From: Bathymodiolus brooksi
Taxonomy: Eukaryota; Mollusca; Bivalvia; Mytilida; Modiolidae
Reading direction: 5' to 3'
DNA: 64,000 nucleotides
NCBI GenBank assembly: GCA_963680875.1
Contig: OY804580.1
Coordinates: forward strand, 110,177,534-110,241,533
In this document: one piece after another, positions 16,501-31,890 of the stretch
Layout: each line of letters opens with the position of its first letter
How positions within the stretch are numbered: the stretch's first letter is position 1
Program-made: the position numbers and the translations under genes
Notes under the pieces: generated by a model
What the model saw: only the letters and a program-made list of their open reading frames with translations
Databases searched by the model: none
Told to the model about the DNA's origin: nothing

Positions 16501-19500
16501 TAGCGAAGACAAACAAAGCAAACAATAAACACCACACAAAACACTACAATGATGAGCCACAAGATAGAGCGAAGACAAACAAAGCAAACAATAAACACCA
16601 GACAAAACACTACAATGATGAGCCACAAGATAGAGCGAAGACAAACAAAGTAAACAATAAACACCACACAAAACACTACACAGATGAGCCACAAGATAAA
16701 GCGAAGACAAACAAAAAAGACCACACAAAACACTACAATGATGAGCCACAAGATAGAGCGAAGACAAACAAAGCAAACAAAAAACACCACACAAAACACT
16801 ACAATGATGAGCCACAAGATAGAGCAAAGACAAACAAAGCAAACAATAAACACCACACAAAACACTACAATGATGCGCAACAAGATAGAGCGAAGACAAA
16901 CAAAGCAAACAATAAACACCACACAAAACACTACAATGATGAGCCACAAGATAGAGCGAAGACAAACAAAGCAAACAAAAAACACCACACAAAACACTAC
17001 AATGATGAGCCACAAGATAGAGCGAAGACAAACAAAGCAAACAAAAAATACCACACAAAACACTACAATGATGAGCCACACAAGATAGAGCGAAGACAAA
17101 CAAAGCAAACAATAAACACCACACAAAACACTACAATGATGAGCCACAAGATAGAGCGAAGACAAACAAAGCAAACAATAAACACCACACAAAACACTAC
17201 AATGATGAGCCACAAGATAGAGCGAAGACAAACAAAGCAAACAATAAACACCACACAAAACACTACAATGATGAACCACAAGATAGAGCGAAGACAAACA
17301 AAGCAAACAATAAACACCACACAAAACACTACAATGATGAGCCACACAAGATAGAGCGAAGACAAACAAAGTAAACAAAAAATACCACACAAAACACTAC
17401 AATGATGAGCCACAAGATAGAGCGAAGATAAACAAAGTAAACAATAAACACCACACAAAACACTACAATGATGAGCCACAAGATAGAGCGAAGACAAACA
17501 AAGCAAACAAAAAACACCACACAAAACACTACAATGATGAGCCACAATATAGAGCGAAGACAAACAAAGTAAACAATAAACACCACACAAAACACTACAA
17601 TGATGAGCCACAAGATAGAGCGAAGACAAACAAAGTAAACAATAAACACCACACAAAACACTACAATGATGAGCCACAAGATAGAGCGAAGACAAACAAA
17701 GCAAACAATAAACACCACACAAAACACTGCAATGATGAGCCACAAGATAGAGCGAAGACAAACAAAGCAACCAATAAACACCACACAAAACACTACAATG
17801 ATGAACCACAAGATAGAGCGAAGACAAACAAAGCAAACAATAAACACCACACAAAACACTACAATGATGAGCCACAAGATAGAGCGAAGACAAACAAAGT
17901 AAACAAAAAACACCACACAAAACACTACAATGATGAGCCACAAGATAGAGCGAAGAAAAACAAAGCAAACAATAAACACCACACAAAACACTACAATGAT
18001 GAGCCACACAAGATAGAGCGAAGACAAACAAAGCAAACAATAAACACCACACAAAACACTACAATGATGAGCCACAAGATAGAGCGAAGACAAACAAAGT
18101 AAACAATAAACACCACACAAAACACTACAATGATGAGCCACAAGATAAAGCGAAGACAAACAAAAAAGAAAACACAAAACACTACAATGATGAGCCACAA
18201 GATAGAGCGAAGACAAACAAAGCAAACAAAAAACACCACACAAAACACTACAATGATGAGCCACAAGATAGAGCTAAGACAAACAAAGCAAACAATAAAC
18301 ACCAAACAAAACACTACAATGATGAGCCACAAGATAGAGCGAAGACAAACAAAGCAAACAATAAACACCACACAAAACACTACAATGATGAGCCACAAGA
18401 TAGAGCGAAGACAAACAAAGCAAACAAAAAACACCACACAAAACACTACAATGATGAGCCACAAGATTGAGCGAAGACAAACAAAGCAAACAAAAAACAC
18501 CACACAAAACACTACAATGATGAGCCACACAAGATAGAGCGAAGACAAACAAAGCAAACAATAAACACCACACAAAACACTACAATGATGAGCCACAAGA
18601 TAGAGCGAAGACAAACAAAGCAAACAATAAACACCACACAAAACACTACAATGATGAGCCACAAGATAGAGCGAACACAAACAACGCAAACAATAAACAC
18701 CACACAAAACACTACAATGATGAGCCACACAAGATAGAGCGAAGACAAACAAAGCAAACAATAAACACCACACAAAACACTACAATGATGAGCCACAAGA
18801 TAGAGCGAAGACAAACAAAGTAAACAATAAACACCACACAAAACACTACAAAGATGAGCCACAAGATAGAGCGAAGACAAACAAAAAAGACCACACAAAA
18901 CACTACAATGATGAGCCACAAGATAGAGCGAAGACAAACAAAGCAAACAAAAAACACCACACAAAACACTACAATGATGAGCCACAAGATAGAGCGAAGA
19001 CAAACAAAGCAAACAATAAACACCACACAAAACACTACAATGATGCGCAACAAGATAGAGCGAAGACAAACAAAGCAAACAATAAACACCACACAAAACA
19101 CTACAATGATGAGCCACAAGATAGAGCGAAGACAAACAAAGCAAACAAAAAACACCACACAAAACACTACAATGATGAGCCACAAGATTGAGCGAAGACA
19201 AACAAAGCAAACAAAAAACACCACACAAAACACTACAATGATGAGCCACACAAGATAGAGCGAAGACAAACAAAGTAAACAATAAACACCACACAAAACA
19301 CTACAATGATGAGCCACAAGATAGAGCGAAGACAAACAAAGCAAACAATAAACACCACACAAAACACTACAATGATGAGCCACAGGATAGAGCGAAGACA
19401 AACAAAGCAAACAATAAACACCACACAAAACACTACAATGATGAGCCACACAAGATAGAGCGAAGACAAACAAAGTAAACAAAAAACACCACACAAAACA

Positions 19501-22500
19501 CTACAATGATGAGCCACAAGATAGAGCGAAGATAAACAAAGTAAACAATAAACACCACACAAAACACTACAATGATGAGCCACAAGATAGAGCGAAGACA
19601 AACAAAGCAAACAAAAAACACCACACAAAACACTACAATGATGAACCACAATATAGAGCGAAGACAAACAAAGCAAACAATAAACACCACACAAAACACT
19701 ACAATGATGAGCCACAAGATAGAGCGAAGACAAACAAAGTAAACAATAAACACCACACAAAACACTACAATGATGAGCCACAAGATAGAGCGAAGACAAA
19801 CAAAGCAAACAATAAACACCACACAAAACACTGCAATGATGAGCCACAAGATAGAGCGAAGACAAACAAAGCAAACAATAAACACCACACAAAACACTAC
19901 AATGATGAACCACAAGATAGAGCGAAGACAAACAAAGCAAACAATAAACACCACACAAAACACTGCAATGATGAGCCACAAGATAGAGCGAAGACAAACA
20001 AAGCAAACAAAAAAACACCACACAAAACACTACAATGATGAGCCACAAGATAGAGCGAAGAAAAACAAAGCAAACAATAAACACCACACAAAACACTACA
20101 ATGATGAGCCACACAAGATAGAGCAAAGACAAACAAAGCAAACAATAAACACCACACAAAACACTACAATGATGAGCCACAAGATAGAGCGAAGACAAAC
20201 AAAGTAAACAATAAACACCACACAAAACACTACAATGATGAGCCACAAGATAAAGCGAAGACAAACAAAAAAGACCACACAAAACACTACAATGATGAGC
20301 CACAAGATAGAGCGAAGACAAACAAAGCAAACAAAAAACACCACACAAAACACTACAATGATGAGCCACAAGATAGAGCTAAGACAAACAAAGCAAACAA
20401 TAAACACCACACAAAACACTACAATGATGAGCCACAAGATAGAGCGAAGACAAACAAAGCAAACAATAAACACCACACAAAACACTACAATGATGAGCCA
20501 CAAGATAGAGCGAAGACAAACAAAGCAAACAATAAACACCACACAAAACACTACAATGATGAGCCACAAGATTGGGCGAAGACAAACAAAGCAAACAAAA
20601 AACACCAAACAAAACACTACAATGATGAGCCACACAAGATAGAGCGAAGACAAACAAAGCAAACAATAAACACCACACAAAACACTACAATGATGAGCCA
20701 CAAGATAGAGCGAAGACAAACAAAGCAAACAATAAACACCACACAAAACACTACAATGATGAGCCACAAGATAGAGCGAACACAAACAACGCAAACAATA
20801 AACACCACACAAAACACTACAATGATGAGCCACAAGATAGAGCGAAGACAAACAAAGTAAACAATAAACACCACACAAAACACTACAAAGATGAGCCACA
20901 AGATAAAGCGAAGACAAACAAAAAAGACCACACAAAACACTACAATGATGAGCCACAAGATAGAGCGAAGACAAACAAAGCAAACAAAAAACACCACACA
21001 AAACACTACAATGATGAGCCACAAGATAGAGCGAAGACAAACAAAGCAAACAATAAACACCACACAAAACACTACAATGATGCGCAACAAGATAGAGCGA
21101 AGACAAACAAAGCAAACAATAAACACCACACAAAACACTACAATGATGAGCCACAAGATAGAGCGAAGACAAACAAAGCAAACAATAAACACCACACAAA
21201 ACACTACAATGATGAGCCACACAAGATAGAGCGAAGACAAACAAAGCAAACAATAAACACCACACAAAACACTACAATGATGAGCCACAAGATAGAGCGA
21301 AGACAAACAAAGTAAACAATAAACACCACACAAAACACTACAATGATGAGCCACAAGATAAAGCGAAGACAAACAAAAAACACCACACAAAACACTACAA
21401 TGATGAGCCACAAGATAGAGCGAAGACAAACAAAGCAAACAATAAACACCACACAAAACACTACAATGATGAGCCACAAGATAGAGCGAAGACAAACAAA
21501 GCAAACAATAAACACCACACAAAACACTACAATGATGAGCCACAAGATTGAGCGAAGACAAACAAAGCAAACAAAAAACACCACACAAAACACTACAATG
21601 ATGAGCCACACAAGATAGAGCGAAGACAAACAAAGCAAACAATAAACACCACACAAAACACTACAATGATGAGCCACAAGATAGAGCGAAGACAAACAAA
21701 GCAAACAAAAAACACCACACAAAACACTACAATGATGAGCCACAAGATAGAGCGAAGACAAACAAAGCAAACAATAAACACCACACAAAACACTACAATG
21801 ATGTGCAACAAGATAGAGCGAAAACAAACAAAGCAAACAATAAACACCACACAAAACACTACAATGATGAGCCACAAGATAGAGCGAAGACAAACAAAGC
21901 AAACCAAAAAAAACACACAAAACACTACAATGATGAGCCACAAGATAGAGCGAAGACAAACAAAGCAAACAAAAAACACCACACAAAACACTACAATGAT
22001 AAGCCACACGATAGAGCGAAGACAAACAAAGCAAACAATAAACACCACACAAAACACTACAATGATGAGCCACACGATAGAGCGAAGACAAACAAAGCAA
22101 ACAATAAACACCACACAAAACACTACAATGATGAGCCACAAGATAGAGCGAAGACAAACAAAGCAAACAAAAAACACCACACAAAACACTACAATGATGA
22201 GCCACAAGATAGAGCGAAGACAAACAAAGCAAACAAAAAACACCACACAAAACACTACAATGATGAGCCACAAGATAGAGCGAAGACAAACAAAGCAAAC
22301 AAAAAACACCACACAAAACACTACAATGATGAGCCACAAGATAGAGCGAAGACAAACAAAGCAAACAATAAACACCACACAAAACACTACAATGATGAGC
22401 CACAAGATAGAGCGAAGACAAACAAAGCAAACAATAAACACCACACAAAACACTACAATGATGAGCCACAAGATAGAGCGAAGACAAACAAAGCAAACAA

Positions 22501-25500
22501 TAAACACCACACAAACCACTACAATGAGGAGCCACAAGATAGAGCAAAGACAAAAAAACAAACAATAAACACCACACAAAACACTACAATGATGAGCCAC
22601 AAGATAGAGCGAAGACAAACAAAGCAAACAATAAACACCACACAAAACACTACAGTGATGAGCCACAAGATAGAGCGAAGACAAACAAATCAAACAATAA
22701 ACACCACACAAAACACTACAATGATGAGCCAAAAGATAGAGCGAAGACAAACAAAGCAAACAATAAACACCACACAAAACACTACAATGATGAGCCACAA
22801 GATAGAGCGAAGACAAACAAAGCAAACAAAAAACACCACACAAACACTACAATGATGAGCCACAAGATAGAGCGAAGACAAACAAAGCAAACAAAAAACA
22901 CCACACAAAACACTACAATGATGAGCCACAAGATAGAGCGAAGACAAACAAAGCAAACAATAAACACCACACAAAACACTACAATGATGAGCCACAAGAT
23001 AGAGCGAAGACAAACAAAGCAAACAATAAACACCAAACAAAACACTACAATGATGAGCCACAAGATAGAGCGAAGACAAACAAAACAAACAATAAACACC
23101 ACACAAAACACTACAATGATGAGCCACAAGATAGAGCGAAGACAAACAAAGCAAACAATAAACACCACACAAAACACTACAATGAGGAGCCACAAGATAG
23201 AGCGAAGACAAACAAAGTAAACAATAAACACCACACAAAACACTACAATGATGAGCCACAAGATAGAGCGAAGACAAACAAAGCAAACAATAAACACCAA
23301 ACAAAACACTACAATGATGAGCCACAAGATAGAGCGAAGACAAACAAAACAAACAATAAACACCACACAAAACACTACAATGATGAGCCACAAGATAGAG
23401 CGAAGACAAACAAAGCAAACAATAAACACCACACAAAACACTACAATGAGGAGCCACAAGATAGAGCGAAGACAAACAAAGTAAACAATAAACACCACAC
23501 AAAACACTACAATGATGAGCCACAAGATAGAGCGAAGACAAACAAAGCAAACAATAAACACCACACAAAACACTACAATGATGAGCCACAAGATAGAGCT
23601 AAGACAAACAAAGTAACCAATAAACACCACACAAAACACAACAATGATGAGCCACACAAGATAGAGCAAAGACAAACAAAGCAAACAATAAACACCACAC
23701 AAACCACTACAACGATGAGCCACAAGATAGAGCGAAGACAAACAAAGCAAACAAAAAACACCACACAAAACACTACAATGATGAGCCACAAGATAGAGCG
23801 AAGACAAACAAAGCAAACAATAAACACCACACAAAACACTACAATGATGAGCCACAAGAAAGAGCGAAGACAAACAAAGCAAACAAAAAACACCACACAA
23901 AACACTACAATGATGAGCCACAAGATAGAGCGAAGACAAACAAAGCAAACAATAAACACCACACAAAACACTACAATGAGGAGCCACAAGATAGAGCGAA
24001 GACAAACAAAGTAAACAATAAACACCACACAAAACACTACAATGATGAGCCACAAGATAGAGCGAAGACAAACAAAGCAAACAATAAACACCACACAAAA
24101 CACTACAATGAAGAGCCACAAGATAGAGCGAAGACAAACAAAGTAAACAATAAACACCACACAAAACACAACAATGATGAGCCACACAAGATAGAGCGAA
24201 GACAAACAAAGCAAACAATAAACACCACACAAACCACTACAATGATGAGCCACAAGATAGAGCGAAGACAAACAAAGCAAACAAAAAACACCACACAAAA
24301 CACTACAATGATGAGCCACAAGATAGAGCGAAGACAAACAAAGCAAACAATAAACACCACACAAAACACTACAATGATGAGCCACAAGAAAGAGCGAAGA
24401 CAAACAAAGCAAACAAAAAACACCAAACAAAACACTACAATGATGAGCCACACGATAGAGCGAAGACAAACAAAGCAAACAATAAACACCACACAAAACA
24501 CTACAATGATGAGTCACAAGATAGAGCGAGGACAAACAAAGCAAACAAAAAACACCACACAAAACACTACAATGATGAGCCACAAGATAGAGCGAAGACA
24601 AACAAAGCAAACAATAAACACCATACAAAACACTACAATGATGAGCCACACAAGATAGAGCGAAGACAATCAAAGCAAACAATAAACACCACACAAAACA
24701 CTACAATGATGAGCCACAAGATAGAGCGAAGACAAACAAAGCAAACAATAAACACCACACAAAACACTACAATGATGAGCCACAAGATAGAGCGAAGACA
24801 AGCAAAGCAAACAATAAACACCACACAAAACACTACAATGATGAGCCACAAGATAGAGCGAAGACAAACAAAGCAAACAATAAACACCACACAAAACACT
24901 ACAATGATGAGCCACAAGAAAGAGCGAAGACAAACAAAGCAAACAATAAACACCACACAAAACACTACAATGATGAGCCACAAGATAGAGCGAAGACAAA
25001 CAAAGCAAACAATAAACACCACACAAAACACTACAATGATGAGCCACAAGATAGAGCGAAGACAAACAAAGCAAACAATAAACACCACACAAAACACTAC
25101 AATGATGAGCCACACAAGATAGAGCGAAGACAAACAAAGTAAACAAAAAACACCACACAAAACACTACAATGATGAGCCACAAGATAGAGCGAAGACAAA
25201 CAAAGTAAACAATAAACACCACACAAAACACTACAATGATGAGCCACAAGATAGAGCGAAGACAAACAAAGCAAACAAAAAACACCACACAAAACACTAC
25301 AATGATGAGCCACAAGATAGAGCGAAGACAAACAAAGTAAACAATAAACACCACACAAAACACTACAATGATGAGCCACAATATCGAGCGAAGACAAACA
25401 AAGTAAACAATAAACACCACACAAAACACTACAATGATGAGCCACAAGATAGAGCGAAGACAAACAAAGCAAACAATAAACACCACACAAAACACTACAA

Positions 25501-27479
25501 TGATGAGCCACAAGATAGAGCGAAGACAAACAAAGCAAACAATAAACACCACACAAAACACTACAATGATGAACCACAAGATAGAGCGAAGACAAACAAA
25601 GCAAACAAAAAACACCACACAAAACACTACAATGATGAGCCACAAGATAGAGCGAAGACAAACAAAGTAAACAATAAACACCACACAAAACACTACAATG
25701 ATGAGCCACAAGATAGAGCGAAGACAAACAAAGCAAACAATAAACACCACACAAAACACTACAATGATGAGCCACACAAGATAGAGCGAAGACAAACAAA
25801 GCAAACAATAAACACCACACAAAACACTACAATGATGAGCCACAAGATAGAGCGAAGACAAACAAAGCAAACAAAAAACACCACACAAAACACTACAATG
25901 ATGAGCCACAAGATAGAGCGAAGACAAACAAAGCAAACAATAAACACCACACAAAACACTACAATGATGAGCCACAAGATAGAGCTAAGACAAACAAAGC
26001 AAACAAAAAACACCACACAAAACACTACAATGATGAGCCACAAGATAGAGCGAAGACAAACAAAGTAAACAATAAACACCACACAAAACACTACAATAAT
26101 GAGCCACACAAGATAGAGCGAAGACAAACAAAGCAAACAATAAACACCACACAAAACACTACAATGATGAGCCACAAGATAGAGCGAAGACAAACAAAGC
26201 AAACTATAAACACCACACAAAACACTACAATGATGAGCCACAAGATAGAGCGAAGACAAACAAAGTAAACAATAAACACCACACAAAACACTACAATGAT
26301 GAGCCACAAGATAAAGCGAAGACAAACAAAAAAGACCACACAAAACACTACAATGATGAGCCACAAGATAGAGCGAAGACAAACAAAGTAAACAAAAAAC
26401 ACCACACAAAACACTACAATGATGAGCCACAAGATAGAGCGAAGACAAACAAAGCAAACAATAAACACCACACAAAACACTACAATGATGCGCAACAAGA
26501 TAGAGCGAAGACAAACAAAGCAAACAATAAACACCACACAAAACACTACAATGATGAGCCACAAGATAGAGCGAAGACAAACAAAGCAAACAATAAACAC
26601 CACACAAAACACTACAATGATGAGCCACAAGATAGAGCGAAGACAAACAAAGCAAACAAAAAACACCACACAAAACACTACAATGATGAGCCACAAGATA
26701 GAGCGAAGACAAACAAAGCAAACAAAAAACACCACACAAAACACTACAATGATGAGCCACACAAGATAGAGCGAAGACAAACAAAGCAAACAATAAACAC
26801 CACACAAAACACTACAATGATGAGCCACACAAGATAGAACGAAGACAAACAAAGCAAACAATAAACACCACACAAAACACTACAATGATGAGCCACAAGA
26901 TAGAGCGAAGACAAACAAAACAAACAATAAACACCACACAAAACACTACAATGATGAGCCACAAGATAGAGCGAAGACAAGCAAAGCAAACAATAAACAC
27001 CACACAAAACACTACAATGATGAGCCACAAGATAGAGCGAAGACAAACAAAGCAAACAATAAACACCACACAAAACACTACAATGATGAGCCACAAGAAA
27101 GAGCGAAGACAAACAAAGCAAACAATAAACACCACACAAAACACTACAATGATGAGCCATAAGATAGAGCGAAGACAAACAAAGCAAACAATAAACACCA
27201 CACAAAACACTACAATGATGAGCCACAAGATAGAGCGAAGACAAACAAAGCAAACAATAAACACCACACAAAACACTACAATGATGAGCCACACAAGATA
27301 GAGCGAAGACAAACAAAGTAAACAAAAAACACCACACAAAACACTACAATGATGAGCCACAAGATAGAGCGAAGACAAACAAAGTAAACAATAAACACCA
27401 CACAAAACACTACAATGATGAGCCACAAGATAGAGCGAAGACAAACAAAGCAAACAAAAAACACCACACAAAACACTAC

Positions 27480-30400
27480 AATGATGAGCCACAAGATAGA
27501 GCGAAGACAAACAAAGTAAACAATAAACACCACACAAAACACTACAATGATGAGCCACAAGATAGAGCGAAGACAAACAAAGCAAACAATAAACACCACA
27601 CAAAACACTACAATGATGAGCCACAAGATAGAGCGAAGACAAACAAAGCAAACAATAAACACCACACAAAACACTACAATGATGAACCACAAGATAGAGC
27701 GAAGACAAACAAAGCAAACAAAAAACACCACACAAAACACTACAATGATGAGCCACAAGATAGAGCGAAGACAAACAAAGTAAACAAAAAACACCACACA
27801 AAACACTACAATGATGAGCCACAAGATAGAGCGAAGACAAACAAAGCAAACAATAAACACCACACAAAACACTACAATGATGAGCCACACAAGATAGAGC
27901 GAAGACAAACAAAGCAAACAATAAACACCACACAAAACACTACAATGATGAGCCACAAGATAGAGCGAAGACAAACAAAGCAAACAAAAAACACCACACA
28001 AAACACTACAATGATGAGCCAAAAGATAGAGCGAAGACAAACAAAGCAAACAATAAACACCACACAAAACACTACAATGATGAGCCACAAGATAGAGCGA
28101 AGACAAACAAAGCAAACAAAAAACACCACACAAAACACTACAATGATGAGCCACAAGATAGAGCGAAGACAAACAAAGTAAACAATAAACACCACACAAA
28201 ACACTACAATGATGAGCCACACAAGATAGAGCGAAGACAAACAAAGCAAACAATAAACACCACACAAAACACTACAATGATGAGCCACAAGATAGAGCGA
28301 AGACAAACAAAGCAAACTATAAACACCACACAAAACACTACAATGATGAGCCACAAGATAGAGCGAAGACAAACAAAGTAAACAATAAACACCACACAAA
28401 ACACTACAATGATGAGCCACAAGATAAAGCGAAGACAAACAAAAAAGACCACACAAAACACTACAATGATGAGCCACAAGATAGAGCGAAGACAAACAAA
28501 GCAAACAAAAAACACCACACAAAACACTACAATGATGAGCCACAAGATAGAGCGAAGACAAACAAAGCAAACAATAAACACCACACAAAACACTACAATG
28601 ATGCGCAACAAGATAGAGCGAAGACAAACAAAGCAAACAATAAACACCACACAAAACACTACAATGATGAGCCACAAGATAGAGCGAAGACAAACAAAGC
28701 AAACAAAAAACACCACACAAAACACTACAATGATGAGCCACAAGATAGAGCGAAGACAAACAAAGTAAACAATAAACACCACACAAAACACTACAATGAT
28801 GAGCCACAATATCGAGCGAAGACAAACAAAGTAAACAATAAACACCACACAAAACACTACAATGATGAGCCACAAGATAGAGCGAAGACAAACAAAGCAA
28901 ACAATAAACACCACACAAAACACTACAATGATGAGCCACAAGATAGAGCGAAGACAAACAAAGCAAACAATAAACACCACACAAAACACTACAATGATGA
29001 GCCACAAGATAGAGCGAAGACAAACAAAGCAAACAATAAACACCACACAAAACACTACAATGATGAGCCACACAAGATAGAGCGAAGACAAACAAAGCAA
29101 ACAATAAACACCACACAAAACACTACAATGATGAGCCACAAGATAGAGCGAAGACAAACAAAGCAAACTATAAACACCACACAAAACACTACAATGATGA
29201 GCCACAAGATAGAGCGAAGACAAACAAAGTAAACAAAAAACACCACACAAAACACTACAATGATGAGCCACAAGATAGAGCGAAGACAAACAAAGTAAAC
29301 AATAAACACCACACAAAACACTACAATGATGAGCCACAAGATAGAGCGAAGACAAACAAAGCAAACAATAAACACCACACAAAACACTACAATGATGAGC
29401 CACAAGATAGAGCGAAGACAAACAAAGCAAACAATAAACACCACACAAAACACTACAATGATGAACCACAAGATAGAGCGAAGACAAACAAAGCAAACAA
29501 AAAACACCACACAAAACACTACAATGATGAGCCACAAGATAGAGCGAAGACAAACAAAGTAAACAAAAAACACCACACAAAACACTACAATGATGAGCCA
29601 CAAGATAGAGCGAAGACAAACAAAGCAAACAATAAACACCACACAAAACACTACAATGATGAGCCACACAAGATAGAGCGAAGACAAACAAAGCAAACAA
29701 TAAACACCACACAAAACACTACAATGATGAGCCACAAGATAGAGCGAAGACAAACAAAGCAAACAAAAAACACCACACAAAACACTACAATGATGAGCCA
29801 AAAGATAGAGCGAAGACAAACAAAGCAAACAATAAACACCACACAAAACACTACAATGATGAGCCACAAGATAGAGCGAAGACAAACAAAGCAAACAAAA
29901 AACACCACACAAAACACTACAATGATGAGCCACAAGATAGAGCGAAGACAAACAAAGTAAACAATAAACACCACACAAAACACTACAATGATGAGCCACA
30001 CAAGATAGAGCGAAGACAAACAAAGCAAACAATAAACACCACACAAAACACTACAATGATGAGCCACAAGATAGAGCGAAGACAAACAAAGCAAACTATA
30101 AACACCACACAAAACACTACAATGATGAGCCACAAGATAGAGCGAAGACAAACAAAGTAAACAATAAACACCACACAAAACACTACAATGATGAGCCACA
30201 AGATAAAGCGAAGACAAACAAAAAAGACCACACAAAACACTACAATGATGAGCCACAAGATAGAGCGAAGACAAACAAAGCAAACAAAAAACACCACACA
30301 AAACACTACAATGATGAGCCACAAGATAGAGCGAAGACAAACAAAGCAAACAATAAACACCACACAAAACACTACAATGATGCGCAACAAGATAGAGCGA

Positions 30401-31037
30401 AGACAAACAAAGCAAACAATAAACACCACACAAAACACTACAATGATGAGCCACAAGATAGAGCGAAGACAAACAAAGCAAACAAAAAACACCACACAAA
30501 ACACTACAATGATGAGCCACAAGATAGAGCGAAGACAAACAAAGTAAACAATAAACACCACACAAAACACTACAATGATGAGCCACAATATCGAGCGAAG
30601 ACAAACAAAGTAAACAATAAACACCACACAAAACACTACAATGATGAGCCACAAGATAGAGCGAAGACAAACAAAGCAAACAATAAACACCACACAAAAC
30701 ACTACAATGATGAGCCACAAGATAGAGCGAAGACAAACAAAGCAAACAATAAACACCACACAAAACACTACAATGATGAGCCACAAGATAGAGCGAAGAC
30801 AAACAAAGCAAACAATAAACACCACACAAAACACTACAATGATGAGCCACACAAGATAGAGCGAAGACAAACAAAGCAAACAATAAACACCACACAAAAC
30901 ACTACAATGATGAGCCACAAGATAGAGCGAAGACAAACAAAGCAAACTATAAACACCACACAAAACACTACAATGATGAGCCACAAGATAGAGCGAAGAC
31001 AAACAAAGTAAACAATAAACACCACACAAAACACTAC
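27480..31037. repeat. 1,779-bp higher-order tandem duplication in satellite 1
   Basis: The variant string around 27872-29116 is repeated at 29651-30895, and 28204 onward repeats at 29983 onward, both at an offset of exactly 1779 bp (about 27 monomers). Similarity breaks down on the left near 27500/29280, which sets the approximate unit boundary. Variant monomers along the unit match one for one, pointing to recent block duplication. Boundaries are approximate. Confidence 0.8.
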
Positions 31038-31890
31038 AATGATGAGCCACAAGATAAAGCGAAGACAAACAAAAAAGACCACACAAAACACTACAATGAT
31101 GAGCCACAAGATAGAGCGAAGACAAACAAAGCAAACAAAAAACACCACACAAAACACTACAATGATGAGCCACAAGATAGAGCGAAGACAAACAAAGCAA
31201 ACAATAAACACCACACAAAACACTACAATGATGCGCAACAAGATAGAGCGAAGACAAACAAAGCAAACAATAAACACCACACAAAACACTACAATGATGA
31301 GCCACAAGATAGAGCGAAGACAAACAAAGCAAACAAAAAACACCACACAAAACACTACAATGATGAGGCACAAGATAGAGCGAAGACAAACAAAGTAAAC
31401 AATAAACACCACACAAAACACTACAATGATGAGCCACAATATCGAGCGAAGACAAACAAAGTAAACAATAAACACCACACAAAACACTACAATGATGAGC
31501 CACAAGATAGAGCGAAGACAAACAAAGCAAACAATAAACACCACACAAAACACTACAATGATGAGCCACAAGATAGAGCGAAGACAAACAAAGCAAACAA
31601 TAAACACCACACAAAACACTACAATGATGAGCCACAAGATAGAGCGAAGACAAACAAAGCAAACAATAAACACCACACAAAACACTACAATGATGAGCCA
31701 CACAAGATAGAGCGAAGACAAACAAAGCAAACAATAAACACCACACAAAACACTACAATGATGAGCCACAAGATAGAGCGAAGACAAACAAAGCAAACAA
31801 AAAACACCACACAAAACACTACAATGATGAGCCACAAGATAGAGCGAAGACAAACAAAGCAAACAATAAACACCACACAAAACACTACAA
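30188..31890. repeat. 851-bp higher-order tandem duplication in satellite 1
   Basis: The block holding the 57-bp short monomer at 30188 recurs at 31039, and the monomer run beginning at 30641 recurs at 31492, both 851 bp apart (about 13 monomers). It overlaps the end of the 1,779-bp duplication, so block exchanges of different sizes happened in the same part of the array. One visible difference between the copies is 'gatgaggcac' near 31365. Confidence 0.75.
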
